Assembly: GCA_965219935.1 (NCBI GenBank)
Contig: CBDCOU010000003.1
Location: 4,340,001-4,404,000 of the forward strand
Reading direction: 5' to 3'
Length of the DNA stretch: 64,000 bases
Origin: Bin34 sp965219935
Lineage (GTDB): Bacteria; Chloroflexota; Anaerolineae; Caldilineales; Caldilineaceae
The notes beneath the pieces were generated by a model, which saw only the letters and a program-made list of their open reading frames with translations, had not been told where the DNA came from and searched no databases. How positions within the stretch are numbered: the stretch's first letter is position 1; each line of letters opens with the position of its first letter. This document shows positions 1 through 9,818 of this stretch, piece after piece. Both the position numbers and the translations under genes were made by a program.

Positions 1-590
1 TTGGCAGCCTTGAAATGGGCACCCGTTGTAACTACATCGTCAAAAAGCCCTATGGAATCTCCCAACCCATGAACTTCTTGCTCATTGATATAGTAATTTC
101 GCTTGATTGCGGCAAGACTCGGTCGTACTGCACTCTGGTGCGCTGCTGACGTTGATTGACGCTGCAGGACCAGTTCACGGACATCCAGAGAACCATCCGC
201 GTTCAGCTTTTGCAACACTTGCAACATTCGGTTGTCATGGAGGGGATCATCTTTGGACTTGGAAGGAGGAATCGGCACCAAGGTAGCCCGCTCGATCCAA
301 GCATTGAAACCATCGCCTGCACCCAAGAACATTTCTGAAATTTCATTGATGGCCCTGACCTTGTACTTTCCGGAGGGCTTCCCAAGCCTATCGATAGGTT
401 TCTTGAAATTCAAAATCAAGCTGTTAAGGCCTTTTTGTATGTATTTTGAGAAGGGCAACTTGCCCCTAGGGTTATACTCCCCGAGGAATCCGCAGAGATC
501 GTCGTGTTCAAGGTAGTAATGATCCTGAAGCAATACCTCATCGATTTTTGTCAGGCCAGCCAAGATGCCTCCTGATTTCACTGTAGTCAT
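1..590 (-). CDS. Phosphoribosyltransferase-domain protein, C-terminus cut by window edge
   Basis: An open frame runs leftward without a stop from an ATG at 590 to the window edge (about 196 residues). Near the edge it reads IGLFDDVVTTGAHFKAA, the PRPP-binding loop of type I phosphoribosyltransferases (hydrophobic stretch, DD, then TTG) as in ComF. Upstream lies VPIPPSKSKDDPLHDNRM, like the 'VPVP' strand of ComF-type proteins, but no ComF zinc-finger Cys cluster is visible. The gene overlaps the 3' end of the DprA-like gene by about 53 bp, so the two are probably translationally coupled. A TTG at 563, 4 nt after AGGAGG, is an alternative start. The N-terminal 100 residues match nothing I recognise. 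It may be a competence ComF relative or a conflict-associated PRTase; the pairing with a SLOG protein favours the second. Confidence 0.75.
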   Translation of the reverse strand, partial: MTTVKSGGILAGLTKIDEVLLQDHYYLEHDDLCGFLGEYNPRGKLPFSKYIQKGLNSLILNFKKPIDRLGKPSGKYKVRAINEISEMFLGAGDGFNAWIERATLVPIPPSKSKDDPLHDNRMLQVLQKLNADGSLDVRELVLQRQSTSAAHQSAVRPSLAAIKRNYYINEQEVHGLGDSIGLFDDVVTTGAHFKAA

Positions 591-1461
591 TGACACGGAT
601 AGCACCCTTCTGCACATACTTTTCAGGCCACAGCAGGTCTTTGTTCCTAAAGCAATGATCCAGTATAAAGAGTTTGCGCCCCTGCCTGAGAGCTGCGCGC
701 GCCTGGATTAGTGTTCCCGATGTCTCGCTGGCTTCGACAATGATTGAGGCTTCGCTCAATGCCGACATTGTCAAGTTGCGTTCCGGGAAGAATTTCCTGT
801 TGGACCTATAATCGTGCTTGTTGTAATGCAGCACGGGGACTTGACTGACCAGCAGGAAATTCTTTCCAATGTAGTCCTGAAGAGGTTTGTTCTGTTTGGG
901 GTACGCTTCCGTTAGCGGGGTTCCAAGTACTGCAATCGTTCTGCCGCCAGAATTTATTGCGGTTTTGTGTGCTGCTGTGTCAATGCCGGCTGCCAAGCCC
1001 GATGCGATTGTGTAATCGTCTCTGACTAATTCTTCAACAAGATGACTGGTTTGCAAAATGCCTTCAGGGGATGGTTTGCGCGTGCCAATGACCGAAACGA
1101 TGAGTGTTGATGCTAGATCCCATCTCCCCTTGAAGTAAAAGAATGGTAACGGGTTGATTGCATCATTCAGGCGGTCTGGAAAATCGTGCGTGCCGTGAAC
1201 ACGAAAGCCAACATCGTCTAGGTTTGCGTCATTGAACAACGCAAGCACGCGATCTGCACAATTGCGCGCTGCCTGCTCTTCAACCCATTGCGAAAGATGG
1301 GAACCGGGAATCCGCTTTTGGAGATCAGCAACCTTCTTGAATGTCATTCGTGGCTGATTCCAAAGTGCCTCAAAGGCCCCCATTTCCATATATGGGGAGA
1401 CTGCATCAACGAGAGGGTCCGGTTGCGGGTGGGCAAATAATGGCCCTACATAGGATGACAT
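538..1461 (-). CDS. DprA/Smf-like SLOG-domain protein
   Basis: 307 residues. The Rossmann-like DprA core is clear: VSVIGTRKPSPEG (about 122-134), a GLAAGIDTAAH loop (about 155-165), GGRTIAVLGTPL, then FPERNLTMSALSEASIIVEA with the SGTLIQARAALRQGR helix. These are the conserved nucleotide/ssDNA-binding elements of DprA. It lacks an evident C-terminal winged helix, and the N-terminal 110 residues are divergent from the usual SAM/HhH region. No other competence gene is near. The gene immediately downstream encodes a phosphoribosyltransferase and overlaps it, an arrangement matching predicted nucleotide-based conflict systems that pair SLOG proteins with PRTases (Burroughs-type genomic inference). 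A housekeeping DprA is the alternative. Confidence 0.85.
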   Translation of the reverse strand: MSSYVGPLFAHPQPDPLVDAVSPYMEMGAFEALWNQPRMTFKKVADLQKRIPGSHLSQWVEEQAARNCADRVLALFNDANLDDVGFRVHGTHDFPDRLNDAINPLPFFYFKGRWDLASTLIVSVIGTRKPSPEGILQTSHLVEELVRDDYTIASGLAAGIDTAAHKTAINSGGRTIAVLGTPLTEAYPKQNKPLQDYIGKNFLLVSQVPVLHYNKHDYRSNRKFFPERNLTMSALSEASIIVEASETSGTLIQARAALRQGRKLFILDHCFRNKDLLWPEKYVQKGAIRVNDYSEIRRHLGWPDKNR

Positions 1462-1558
1462 GGTGTCTTTTCTATATTATGTCGTTAGATAGTCGAGGAC
1501 TAGTTGCATAGTGTAATTGTAGCCGGTTCGTGTTTTTGTGTCAAGTATACCTTCATCG

Positions 1559-1582
1559 GTGCAACGTTTCAGTTTCGTTGAT
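1559..1582. repeat. Terminal-repeat-like motif shared with 47.2-47.4 kb and 62.3 kb
   Basis: Contains GTTTCAGTTTCGTTGAT, identical over 17 bases to the right inverted repeat of the MITE-like element at 47202-47364 (read on the minus strand) and one base different from the motif at 62316-62338. It probably marks one end of a decayed transposon lying to its right. The first few bases differ from the GGCACT start seen elsewhere. Confidence 0.5.
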
Positions 1583-2423
1583 GTGGGCACGGTCCTGCCA
1601 TCGGCATCCCTGCGTGTGGCTAAGTCCTCAGGTCATGGCGGTGGCCACCAGGTACTGGAAAGGAAATAGTGTGCGCCAGTCTCCGTTTTCGGCTCCTGCG
1701 TCAAGCATGCCTGAGGCTTGAAGTGCTCCAACTGGCTTTCCAACCGGTTGGGTCTGATGAGGATGCCGACATCCCACACGTAGCAGACCAAGGTGTGTCC
1801 ACGTTCTGGCAGGTGCTTCAGCGGTGAGAGCACGGGCGGTGATGAAGCCGACCTCCTTGCCATCGCCATCTTGAACTGGGCCGGCGGTCAACTGCTTTGG
1901 GTTGTGCCTTGACCAGTGGCTGCAGGACTGGCAACAAACACCGGTACGCGTCCGGCGGTTGTGTTTCGTTGAGATGGCTCCGCCCACGGTGTCCAGTCAG
2001 CGTTCCAGGGCCTGGTGGGCCGTAGACCGATTGGTAGATACTATCGTCGTTGGTTGTCACGTTCTCCGCACCGTGACCCTTCAAATCGATGAAACATGCC
2101 AGCCAGTCACAGGCCGGTTCCGCAACGCACCCGCGTGTCCTGAATGAATTGCCAGTGGTCTCCATTTCCGAAGTCGCTCCCGAACCTTCCGCAACGTTCG
2201 GGTTTGCCTGACCGGATTCCGATCCGGCTGTGCCCGGGAATATGCTCAGGATTGGGGTGATCCAGGCGTGTTCGGTGAGGTCTGATGGACTACCGGTTGG
2301 AGCACCGGCATGATCCGATCCGCTGTATGCGGAACCGGGACATCCCCGCCGGTATCCACCGACCGGAGGATTGGTTCGGACGGTTCAAGCCTCAATTGTC
2401 AATTCATGAAAGTCCAGAAACTG
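1583..2423. other. Gene-poor stretch with decayed coding traces
   Basis: No intact gene is visible. Minus-strand frames between about 1630 and 2165 carry short coding-like stretches interrupted by frameshifts and stops. They lie next to the transposon-end-like motif at 1559-1582, so remnants of an insertion sequence are the likeliest content. I cannot name the family. Confidence 0.35.
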
Positions 2424-3579
2424 CTTCAGACCAGTGGCTTCGATGGGGCGATTTGCAAGAACGCCACACTTGAAGACATCAGTGAACAAGGGGTGGTTGC
2501 GTTTGTCAGGTCGGCACGGAGAGCAAGACAATTCCCCCTTGGCGTAGCAACTCCTGTGGAGGATGTCCTGACGCATCTCCATTTGATCAGGAACGAGGGT
2601 GTCACCAACGCCGCAGTCCAGTTGTTCGGCAAGGATCCCCGAAGGTCTGGCATCGCCTCGGAAGTGCGATGTGCGCATTTCCATGGCACGGAGATTGAGA
2701 AGCCCATTCCATCGCTTCAGGTGTTCGGCGGGACGCTGTTCAGCCAGGTTGACAGTGCCGAAGACTTCGTTCTCAGCAAAATCAACATGTCCGTTGGCAC
2801 GCGTGTCCGGAGCGTTCGGGCCCCGAGAACGTATGAAATTCCGGTTGAGGTGATCAGGGAGGCCATCGTCAATGCAGTGGTCCACCGGGACTTCACCAGC
2901 ACCGGCAACGTGCAGGTCATGCTTTTTGCAGACAGGCTGGAGATTTGGAATCCGGGAAGGCTCCCGCCATCGTTGACGATTGAAAAGCTCAGGGAACCCC
3001 ATGGATCGGTGCCGGCAAATCCCTTGCTGGCCAGGTCCATGTTTCTGGCCGAGTACATTGAGCAAATGGGAACCGGTACTTTGGACATGATTCGTCGTTG
3101 CAAGGAGGCAGGCTTGCCGGAACCGGAGTTCAGAATGGAGGACATGTTCAGGGTGATCATTCGCCGTGTGCTCGCACATGAGCGAATTCTCCGCAGTCGC
3201 CGACGGCGAAAGCTTGACGCCCGAATTCCGTCGCCCCGGCACAAACGGGCTCGGACGCGAGATCGGCTCTTTCACCAATACAACCGGTAGCACGGTCGGT
3301 AGTAACGGCCCGCAAATGCAACCCTCAAGTACCCCGCAAGTCATGCTGCAGGTCGGAAACCTCATCCGTTGCTTGGATGGTGAACGTACATGAGCGGAGA
3401 GCCTTCAGCGTCCGGGACTGAAAGACCGCACGCATCTGGTCAAGGAATATCTACGCTCGGTTATCGCTGAGGGTCTCGGCAAGATGGCCATCCCGGACAA
3501 ACTCTGCAGCAACAAGCAGCGGTATCGTTTGACGGGCAGGGGATGGGAACAGCAGGTGCGTCTGAGGCGGGCGGAATGA
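2424..3579 (+). pseudogene. Decayed AlbA_2/RecG-like ATP-binding regulator (HATPase_c_4 type)
   Basis: The frame to about 3165 encodes the middle of a 'putative DNA-binding/ATP-dependent helicase RecG-like' protein: ATLEDISEQGVVAFVR, TNAAVQLFGKDP, the IREAIVNAVVHRDF helix, and the GHKL-type LEIWNPGRLPPSLT and IEQMGTGTLDMI motifs. The N-terminal AlbA_2 domain is missing. After about 3165 the reading shifts to the frame giving STPQVMLQVGNLIRCLDGERT. An in-frame TGA at 3391 then interrupts it before the winged-helix tail LKDRTHLVKEYLRS...KMAIPDK ending at 3579. So it is 5' truncated, with at least one frameshift and one nonsense change. A related tail fragment lies at 10040-10389. Confidence 0.75.
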
Positions 3580-3718
3580 GCCAATCGTCCCATACCGAAG
3601 AGCAACCCGCGCCCGACTACTCAAATGGCAACCGGGCTGGCAAGCCGTCCATGTCTCCGAATCCAAGGGAACTTGCTCGGTTCCGAGGATGTTCCACCTT
3701 TGAACTTCTCCAACTCCC

Positions 3719-5221
3719 TTACTGCGCAATCTGCCTCTCACCCGTGACGATCATGCGGAAACTGTCATCCGGGCAGGTGAGAGGATTCCTGATTACCTTC
3801 AGAACATGATCGGGAGGCGACATCTCGACCTCCAGATGGTGAAACAGAGTCGCGGTCACGAGCAGGAACAGCAGATCCGCGGTTGAGGCGCCGAGACAGG
3901 CGTGGGACCCGATGCCATAGGGCACGTAGGCGTGCGTCTGCGTGTGCTCCATGCGCGGAGGGGTATAGCGTTCGATGTCAAACCGCCGCGGCTCGGGGAA
4001 GAACTCCGGCAGGTGGTGTGTGACGGAAATGGCAATGAGACAACGGGTGTTCGCCGGTATGTGATGACCCTGGAATTCGAAGTCGCGTGTGGAGGTTCGC
4101 GGCAATGTCAACGCAATGGGGTGCATGCGCAGGGATTCCATGGCGATGCGGCGGGTTTGGTGCATCCGGCGCAGGGAGGCACGGGTGGGAACACCGTCGG
4201 CGAAGAGCTGATCCGCTTCGGCTATGACCATTTCCCTCAGTGCGGGATCCCGGAGGATGTGATACAGGAGGAAGGAAAGGGAGCCGGCCGCCGTGTCCAT
4301 ACCCGCCAGGAAGGGGGTTTGAATGGTCGCAATCGCGTCGTTCTCGGTCATCAGATCCGGATGTTCGGCCCGGAACCGCCGTACATGATCGATGAAGTTG
4401 CCTCCCTCTTCGGCCATGTCGTACATGAGGTGCTCGTTCCAGATCCGCTTGCCCATGGCGAGTACGTTTCGCCGGGACTTGAGGTACTGCGGCATGTACT
4501 TCGTGAAGCCCGGACGGGTTCGCGTGAGGTGGATTTTGATGACGGCCCGAAACAGGTAAATCAGATCGTCCATGACCTCGTCCGGCTCTTGATTGATGGC
4601 CATGTACGCCAGCAACAGGGACACCAACCGCTTCACTAGGGGCGTCACCGACATGGCCTGATGCCGAGGCCAACGCATCATGAGGCGGACCAGGCTGTCC
4701 ATCAGCTTGGGCATCTGGGGGTAGAGCGTGGATCCGGCGTAGCCCACCTTGAGGCCCGCGCGTAGCGTGGCATGGTCGGGGCCATCCCATGCCAGCATGA
4801 AGGGATTATCGGATCCGAAGGCCTCCAGGACGTTCTTCCATGTCTCCTTGGACGTAAAGAGGGTGTCCCCTTCTTCGCGCATGAGGAGATTCGCCTCCGG
4901 ACCGGCCAGCACGATCATGCGATGCTGCAGGATGGACATCCAGAACACCGGTCCGAGCTCGTGGTACTGGTTCACCAGCCACAAAGGGGAGTCGAACGTC
5001 ACACTGCCAAGCACGGGCAGTCCTTGGGCTTTGGGGATGGACTTTGGAATGCGGGACATGGGACTGTTCCCCGGGGCATTGGCCTGTGATGGTTCGATCG
5101 TCGCGTACTGTCTCGGTGCCTGATGGACAGGCTGATCGTCGGACCCGGCCTCGAATGCTGTCGATGACGACATTCTATTGCGGTACAGCATGGTTTGAAC
5201 TCGGTGTGGACCGGACTGCAA
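3719..5221 (-). CDS. Cytochrome P450
   Basis: Haem-thiolate monooxygenase of about 500 residues. The I-helix oxygen-activation motif is AGMDTAAG (about 305-312), the K-helix ExxR is ESLR (362-365), and the haem loop is YGIGSHACLG with the ligand Cys at about 442 (Tyr replaces the usual first Phe). No transmembrane anchor is present, so it is probably a soluble bacterial P450 needing ferredoxin/ferredoxin reductase, neither of which is encoded nearby. The N-terminal 50 residues look non-homologous; the paralogue at 31501 begins near its 'PIPQVAGYPVIG', so the true start may be ATG 5173 or 5059. It is clearly related to that second P450 (shared GPEANxLMR, GYAGSxLYP and CLGASTADLLFL). Substrate unknown. 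Confidence 0.92.
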   Translation of the reverse strand: MQSGPHRVQTMLYRNRMSSSTAFEAGSDDQPVHQAPRQYATIEPSQANAPGNSPMSRIPKSIPKAQGLPVLGSVTFDSPLWLVNQYHELGPVFWMSILQHRMIVLAGPEANLLMREEGDTLFTSKETWKNVLEAFGSDNPFMLAWDGPDHATLRAGLKVGYAGSTLYPQMPKLMDSLVRLMMRWPRHQAMSVTPLVKRLVSLLLAYMAINQEPDEVMDDLIYLFRAVIKIHLTRTRPGFTKYMPQYLKSRRNVLAMGKRIWNEHLMYDMAEEGGNFIDHVRRFRAEHPDLMTENDAIATIQTPFLAGMDTAAGSLSFLLYHILRDPALREMVIAEADQLFADGVPTRASLRRMHQTRRIAMESLRMHPIALTLPRTSTRDFEFQGHHIPANTRCLIAISVTHHLPEFFPEPRRFDIERYTPPRMEHTQTHAYVPYGIGSHACLGASTADLLFLLVTATLFHHLEVEMSPPDHVLKVIRNPLTCPDDSFRMIVTGERQIAQ

Positions 5222-5499
5222 CCAGACGGTCCTTCCCTTCCCCGAAGCGTGGTGTGTGTGGAAGGCAGGACGGACGCCACGCCGCCACAGTCACACGGTC
5301 GGTGCGGGTACTGGAGGCGACGGGTTGCCTCTGCTCTGAGCCGGCACCCGGTATCGGTGGTTGCAGGTGCCATTGGCCGCGGAGAGGAAGGGCACGGGGT
5401 TCCGAACGGCGTCCGGTTTCGGGTTTCGGGGCTGGGTGCATCACGACCCCGAGGGACAGGCTTGTCTGTCGCTCCCAGAAGTTCGTTGGCGTCTTCCGA

Positions 5500-6990
5500 T
5501 CAGGTTTGTGTCTTGTGCTGCTTCAGGTCGGGGAACAACTTGACTGCAAGCGCAGCCCCTTTCTCATCGCCGTTCGCGACGGCGTCGCGGTAGGCTCGGG
5601 CATAGTCCTTGCGGGCCCCTTTGCGATTGCCGATTTTCTCTTTGGCCAGTCCGCGGTAGCACCTTGCCTCCACGTCGTTCGGATCCTCGCGCAGGGCTCG
5701 GTTCAGATCCGGCACCGCCCGTTTGTACTGGCCCGTCTCAATGTGGACCCGGCCCCGCAGGTACAATCCGTCCCCATCCTCCGGGTCGATGGTCAGAATG
5801 GCTTGGGCGCAGTCCGCGACTTCGTCAACCTGTCCGGTTTCGAGCAGGGCGAGGCCACGGCTGGTCAGGGCTCGCATATTTTCCGGATCGATCGTCAGGG
5901 CGCGTGCGTAGTCCTCGAGCGCAAGGTCGTACTCTTCCATCTCATACCGAAGGAGGCCTCGCTCAATGTAGGTGTCGGGTGTTTCGGGGTTAATCCCGAT
6001 TGCAGCAGTCATATCATCGAGCGCACCGTCATACCATTTGAGCGTTTGCCTAATCTGGGCGCGTGCCAGGAGCCCCATGGCATCGTCGGGGGATTTATTG
6101 ACAAAGTAGGTCATCTCGACTTCCGCTTCACGGTATTGTTCAAGAAGAAGATGAGTCGACAACTTCTGGAGTCGGGCTTCCCGGTTGCTTGGCGCCAAGT
6201 CGAGGAGTGTCCCCCAGTCGTCAATTGCCTTTTGCCATTCAAGCATCGCTGACCAGATATCAGCCCGTATCTGATAGGCCAAAGCGTGGGCGGGGTCGAT
6301 GTCGAGAACCCGGTTCAAGTGGCTCAGGGCGGCTTCCTCGTCGTCCTCCGCTTCCGCGAGCACACCGCGTACCACGTGTGCGTCCGCATGGTTGGGGGCA
6401 AGCCGCAATACCCGGTCAAGATGCGAGTTCGCCGCCACGGGGTCGGAGTTGGGTTCGAACATGGCATACGCGGTCAGCGCGGGCACGGAGTTGGGATTCA
6501 CGGCCAAGGCCTCTGCAAGATCGCGGATGCCGGCCGGGAGGTCGTCCTCCGCAATGTGAAGGATGGCCCGGATCACGTAGGCGGGCACATAGTGGGGATC
6601 CGCGGCCAAGGCGCGGCGCAGCATGGCACACGCCCTGCGGTGTCGGCCAAGATACTTCCAGGCGGACGCGGCAAACGTGTAGCCGAACGCGGACTTCTGG
6701 GAACGGGTGAACTGTTGCAGGATGCCGCCCACAAATCCCGCCTCGGAGCGGGAGAGGCTCCACCGACTGTCGATGTTGGCGACTTCAAACTTCACCGGGT
6801 TGGATTCCGGGTCTGCGTTCTCCCACGGCAGGTGCGGCGCGTGTCGCCACCCGTCTGCCGGATCCTGGATCCGGTCTCGCAGGATCCAGAGCTGTTCCAC
6901 CCATCTTTCGGCGTGGAACGGATCAGAGATGCTCATCTCGGCCTCGGAGCCCGGTCGGATTTCGAGTTGGATTGGGGAACTGGAAGACAT
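5500..6990 (-). CDS. Tetratricopeptide-repeat protein
   Basis: About 496 residues from ATG 6990; an upstream in-frame ATG at 7131 adds a low-complexity leader that looks spurious. From about residue 120 onward it is a run of roughly ten 34-residue TPR units, for example AHALAYQIRADIWSAMLEW, YDGALDDMTAAIGINPETPD and YDLALEDYARALTIDPEN, with the A8-G/A-Y/F-P32 pattern. No signal peptide or enzymatic domain is visible, so a cytoplasmic scaffold or adaptor is likely. It is transcribed in the same direction as the P450, with a 278-bp gap in which I see no gene. Confidence 0.85.
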   Translation of the reverse strand: MSSSSPIQLEIRPGSEAEMSISDPFHAERWVEQLWILRDRIQDPADGWRHAPHLPWENADPESNPVKFEVANIDSRWSLSRSEAGFVGGILQQFTRSQKSAFGYTFAASAWKYLGRHRRACAMLRRALAADPHYVPAYVIRAILHIAEDDLPAGIRDLAEALAVNPNSVPALTAYAMFEPNSDPVAANSHLDRVLRLAPNHADAHVVRGVLAEAEDDEEAALSHLNRVLDIDPAHALAYQIRADIWSAMLEWQKAIDDWGTLLDLAPSNREARLQKLSTHLLLEQYREAEVEMTYFVNKSPDDAMGLLARAQIRQTLKWYDGALDDMTAAIGINPETPDTYIERGLLRYEMEEYDLALEDYARALTIDPENMRALTSRGLALLETGQVDEVADCAQAILTIDPEDGDGLYLRGRVHIETGQYKRAVPDLNRALREDPNDVEARCYRGLAKEKIGNRKGARKDYARAYRDAVANGDEKGAALAVKLFPDLKQHKTQT

Positions 6991-7344
6991 GGTGTTGGAA
7001 CGGGGCAGGAGGAAGGAAGCATCCGCGGCCGCGGACAGCCTGAGTGTACGGCATGTTGCAAGTGTGAGGTTCAACCTGCACTTGACCAACCGGCTTCCGT
7101 CGGCGGTCGAACACGTCATGACGGATGTCAACCTACATCCGACAGTCGCGACGGGATCAGGCGGTTTGGCTGGCGATGGCCTGGAACAAGGACTGTCTGT
7201 GCCGGCTGATCGGCCTCAAACCCCAAACCCGTTTGAATGCAATCGCCCTGTCGCCAGGGACGCGGCTCCCGCGAGACGCGGCGCAGCCAAGTACAATCCG
7301 GTCGAGTCGAAGGATTGCGCGGAACCCTCATTCACTTACTGAAC

Positions 7345-9105
7345 ATGAAGCTGCCCTCTTTGCACCCGGGTCGGTCGGAGTTCAGTCCCATTCGCCGGGA
7401 CGGCGGGTTGTACGTCGACAAGACCGGCCACTTGCGCAAGCTGTTGGTTCCGGCTGGCAGCGACGGATCCCACTTGCATACGCAATATGCCTTCCTGGCC
7501 AGACCCCGTCGTTTCGGCAAGACCCTGCTGGTATCCACCCTTGAAGCCTACTTTCAGGGTGACCTGCCCAAGTTGGGTTCGGGTAACGGCGGTGCTTTTG
7601 ATCCCAATGCGGGGCAACGGGTTGACCTGTTCAGGGGCACCGCCATCGAGGACGATGTTCGCCGGACCCGGGTACATCCGGTTGTTCGCCTCAACATGGC
7701 GATGGCGACCTCGGATACGCCTGCAGGGTTGCAGGCCAAGCTTCTCGAGCACCTGGAACGGTTGTACACCGATTGGCACCGACGCGGCGTGGAAACGGAC
7801 ATTGAACCAAGGAAGGCTGGGGGGTACATCCGGTTTCCGCCACCGCCTCCGGGCACCGAGGCGGTTTCCGCTGCCAGCCGCCTGGATTCCTTGTTGCATG
7901 AACTTGAAAGGCAATTCAGGGCATCCCCGGTGGTTCTGGTTGACGAGTACGATGCACCTCTCACGCATTTGTTGGGCAGGAACCTGGACCCGGAACCGTT
8001 CATCGCGGTTCTAAGGGAGTTCTTCGGCCGTCTCAAGCACAATGAGGATCGCCTTCATTTTGTTTTCATCACGGGCATCAGTCGCTTTGCCCACGTGAAC
8101 CTGTTCTCCGCCTTGAACAACCTCACGGACATTTCATGGGATCCCGAGTATTCGGACCTGTGCGGGTTTACCGAAGCGGACATGCAGGATTACCTTCTAC
8201 CCTACCTGGAGGCCGGGGCCGGGAACCTGGGCAAGTCTGTCAAACAAGTGACACAGGAGTTGAGGGACCACTACAACGGTTACTGCTTTGGCCATCCCGG
8301 CTTCACCGACAACGTCTACAACCCGTATTCGCTCCTGAACTGCCTTGATGACATGCAGGCCACTACCGCGGGCGACAAGTGGCGGTGGCAGGGATGGCCC
8401 AACTACTGGTCCGAGTCCGGAACCCCGCAGTTCCTGGTGCGGCTGGCCAGGCAGGGAAACCTCGTTCTGTTCAAGGATCCGCCGCCTGTTCATCAACTGA
8501 CGCGGACCACCTACGACCTGAACAACATTGACTACGGCAGTCTGATGCTGCAAACGGGGTACCTCACATTGCGCCTGGACCAGGGACACCTGCGTTACGA
8601 CTACCCAAACAACGAGGTCAGGTTGACCTTTGCATCAAGTCTGTTGGAGAACTTTGGCCGGTATGCCACGACGGATGAACTGGAAGGCCTGTATCGAACC
8701 TTGGCTACGGAGGACTACGCGGGGTTCTGCCTTCGGCTTAACACGTTCATGGCGGGCATGCCGGGCGAGAAAATCGTCGGCGAGACCGACTGCCACCTGA
8801 TTCTGCATGCGCTGTGCCAGTTGATGAGGGTTGAGTTCCAGTCCGAAGTGCACCAGTTGGGCGGCCGGTCGGACCTGGAAGTGATTTTCCCCGGTCATGT
8901 CTGCGTGTTCGAGTTCAAGTACAACCGGTCGCCGGAGGCCGCCTTGAACCGGATCGAGGCGCGTGACTACGGCCGGCGCTACTTCGGCTCCTCGCGGCGT
9001 GTGGTGGCTGTCGGCCTCAACTTCATCGGTGGCAGTCTGGAGGAACCACCCCGTGTCGAATACCAGGCGCGTGAAAGAAGCCCTACCGGGGTCAATTCCG
9101 CCTGA
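7345..9105 (+). CDS. AAA-ATPase-like / PD-(D/E)XK nuclease family protein (DUF1703 type)
   Basis: About 586 residues. The start is set at ATG 7345 because MKLPSLHPGRSEFSPIRRDG resembles the usual beginning of this family. The N-terminal AAA-ATPase-like domain has YVDKTGHLRKLL, the degenerate P-loop region FLARPRRFGKTLLVSTLEAYF, and VVLVDEYDAPLTH (Walker B-like). The ITGISRFAHVNLFSALNNL segment is also diagnostic. The C-terminal 150 residues carry the PDDEXK_9 nuclease-like fold: ...SDLEVIFPGHVCVFEFKYN has the D...E-x-K pattern. These proteins are abundant in Bacteroidetes and Chloroflexota genomes with unknown function, often suspected to be mobile or conflict genes. It stands alone, with no obvious operon partner. 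Confidence 0.9.
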   Translation: MKLPSLHPGRSEFSPIRRDGGLYVDKTGHLRKLLVPAGSDGSHLHTQYAFLARPRRFGKTLLVSTLEAYFQGDLPKLGSGNGGAFDPNAGQRVDLFRGTAIEDDVRRTRVHPVVRLNMAMATSDTPAGLQAKLLEHLERLYTDWHRRGVETDIEPRKAGGYIRFPPPPPGTEAVSAASRLDSLLHELERQFRASPVVLVDEYDAPLTHLLGRNLDPEPFIAVLREFFGRLKHNEDRLHFVFITGISRFAHVNLFSALNNLTDISWDPEYSDLCGFTEADMQDYLLPYLEAGAGNLGKSVKQVTQELRDHYNGYCFGHPGFTDNVYNPYSLLNCLDDMQATTAGDKWRWQGWPNYWSESGTPQFLVRLARQGNLVLFKDPPPVHQLTRTTYDLNNIDYGSLMLQTGYLTLRLDQGHLRYDYPNNEVRLTFASSLLENFGRYATTDELEGLYRTLATEDYAGFCLRLNTFMAGMPGEKIVGETDCHLILHALCQLMRVEFQSEVHQLGGRSDLEVIFPGHVCVFEFKYNRSPEAALNRIEARDYGRRYFGSSRRVVAVGLNFIGGSLEEPPRVEYQARERSPTGVNSA

Positions 9106-9818
9106 GCAGTCGCTCTCTTGCCTCTGTCCGCAGGATTTGACACGTGAGGCGTCGGGAGGCTTGTACATCTCAGGAGGATTGCCGTCCTCCATTGGTGGTT
9201 GGACCGGTGTCTGGCAGGCTGTTCAGGGACAGACCGTGAATCCAGGCCCTACTCGTTCGGGGAGGTTCTCCATCTGTGCGGTGACCAGCCAGCAGATGTT
9301 GGACGACCATGTTCGCACGGCAAGCCAAACATGCTCCTGCAAGTACCCGGCATGCATCCCCCAAGTTAGGTTGCAGACCGGAACACCAATTGGTGTGGTG
9401 TTGAGCCCGGAGTTGTAGGAGGCAGGGGACCAAGTCGGGACTAAGTTGGGACCAAGTCGCCATCGTTCGGAACTACCTGATGACACATGCAGTAGAAGAA
9501 TCAATGAGGAGGCCACGGTACAGACGACGCTACCGACGAATTTCGGAAAGTGTGACCTGCCGTGCAACGGCGTGAAGGTTACCACCGGGACCCGATCGGG
9601 TCGGTCCCGATTGCTGCCAGTTGGACCAGTTCCGCGCGTGGGCACACAGCTCAACTGCGGCCAACAGCCCTCAACCGCAACTTTGTGAGGGTTTTGGGCC
9701 TCGCGAGCAGCAGGATAGATAGTCGCTCCCAAGTGGAACAGTACGGCGAGACCAGACCAAGCGCGTCTGATTGTCATGTGGCGTATCATGCGCGTGTGAC
9801 CAAGCTGGAGGTACAACG
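9106..9818. other. Gene-poor stretch with debris of an AlbA_2/RecG-like gene
   Basis: No intact gene. Around 9425-9465 the sequence carries the 'GDQVGTKLGPSRH' type Q-V-G-T-K repeat that also occurs in the remnant at 10040-10389, so a further scrap of that family is present. Minus-strand frames at 9230-9400 look weakly coding (VCNLTWGMHAGYLQEHVWLA) but are unrecognised. 9805-9818 contains the GGAGGT ribosome site for the antitoxin gene. Confidence 0.4.

Noticed and set aside
538..1461. A natural-competence locus
   Set aside because: Only DprA-like and PRTase genes are present; no comEA, comEC or pilus genes are visible and the zinc finger of ComF is not seen in the visible part.
2385..3365. 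A 326-codon minus-strand open frame
   Set aside because: It is antisense to the decayed AlbA_2/RecG-like gene, whose protein motifs are on the plus strand.
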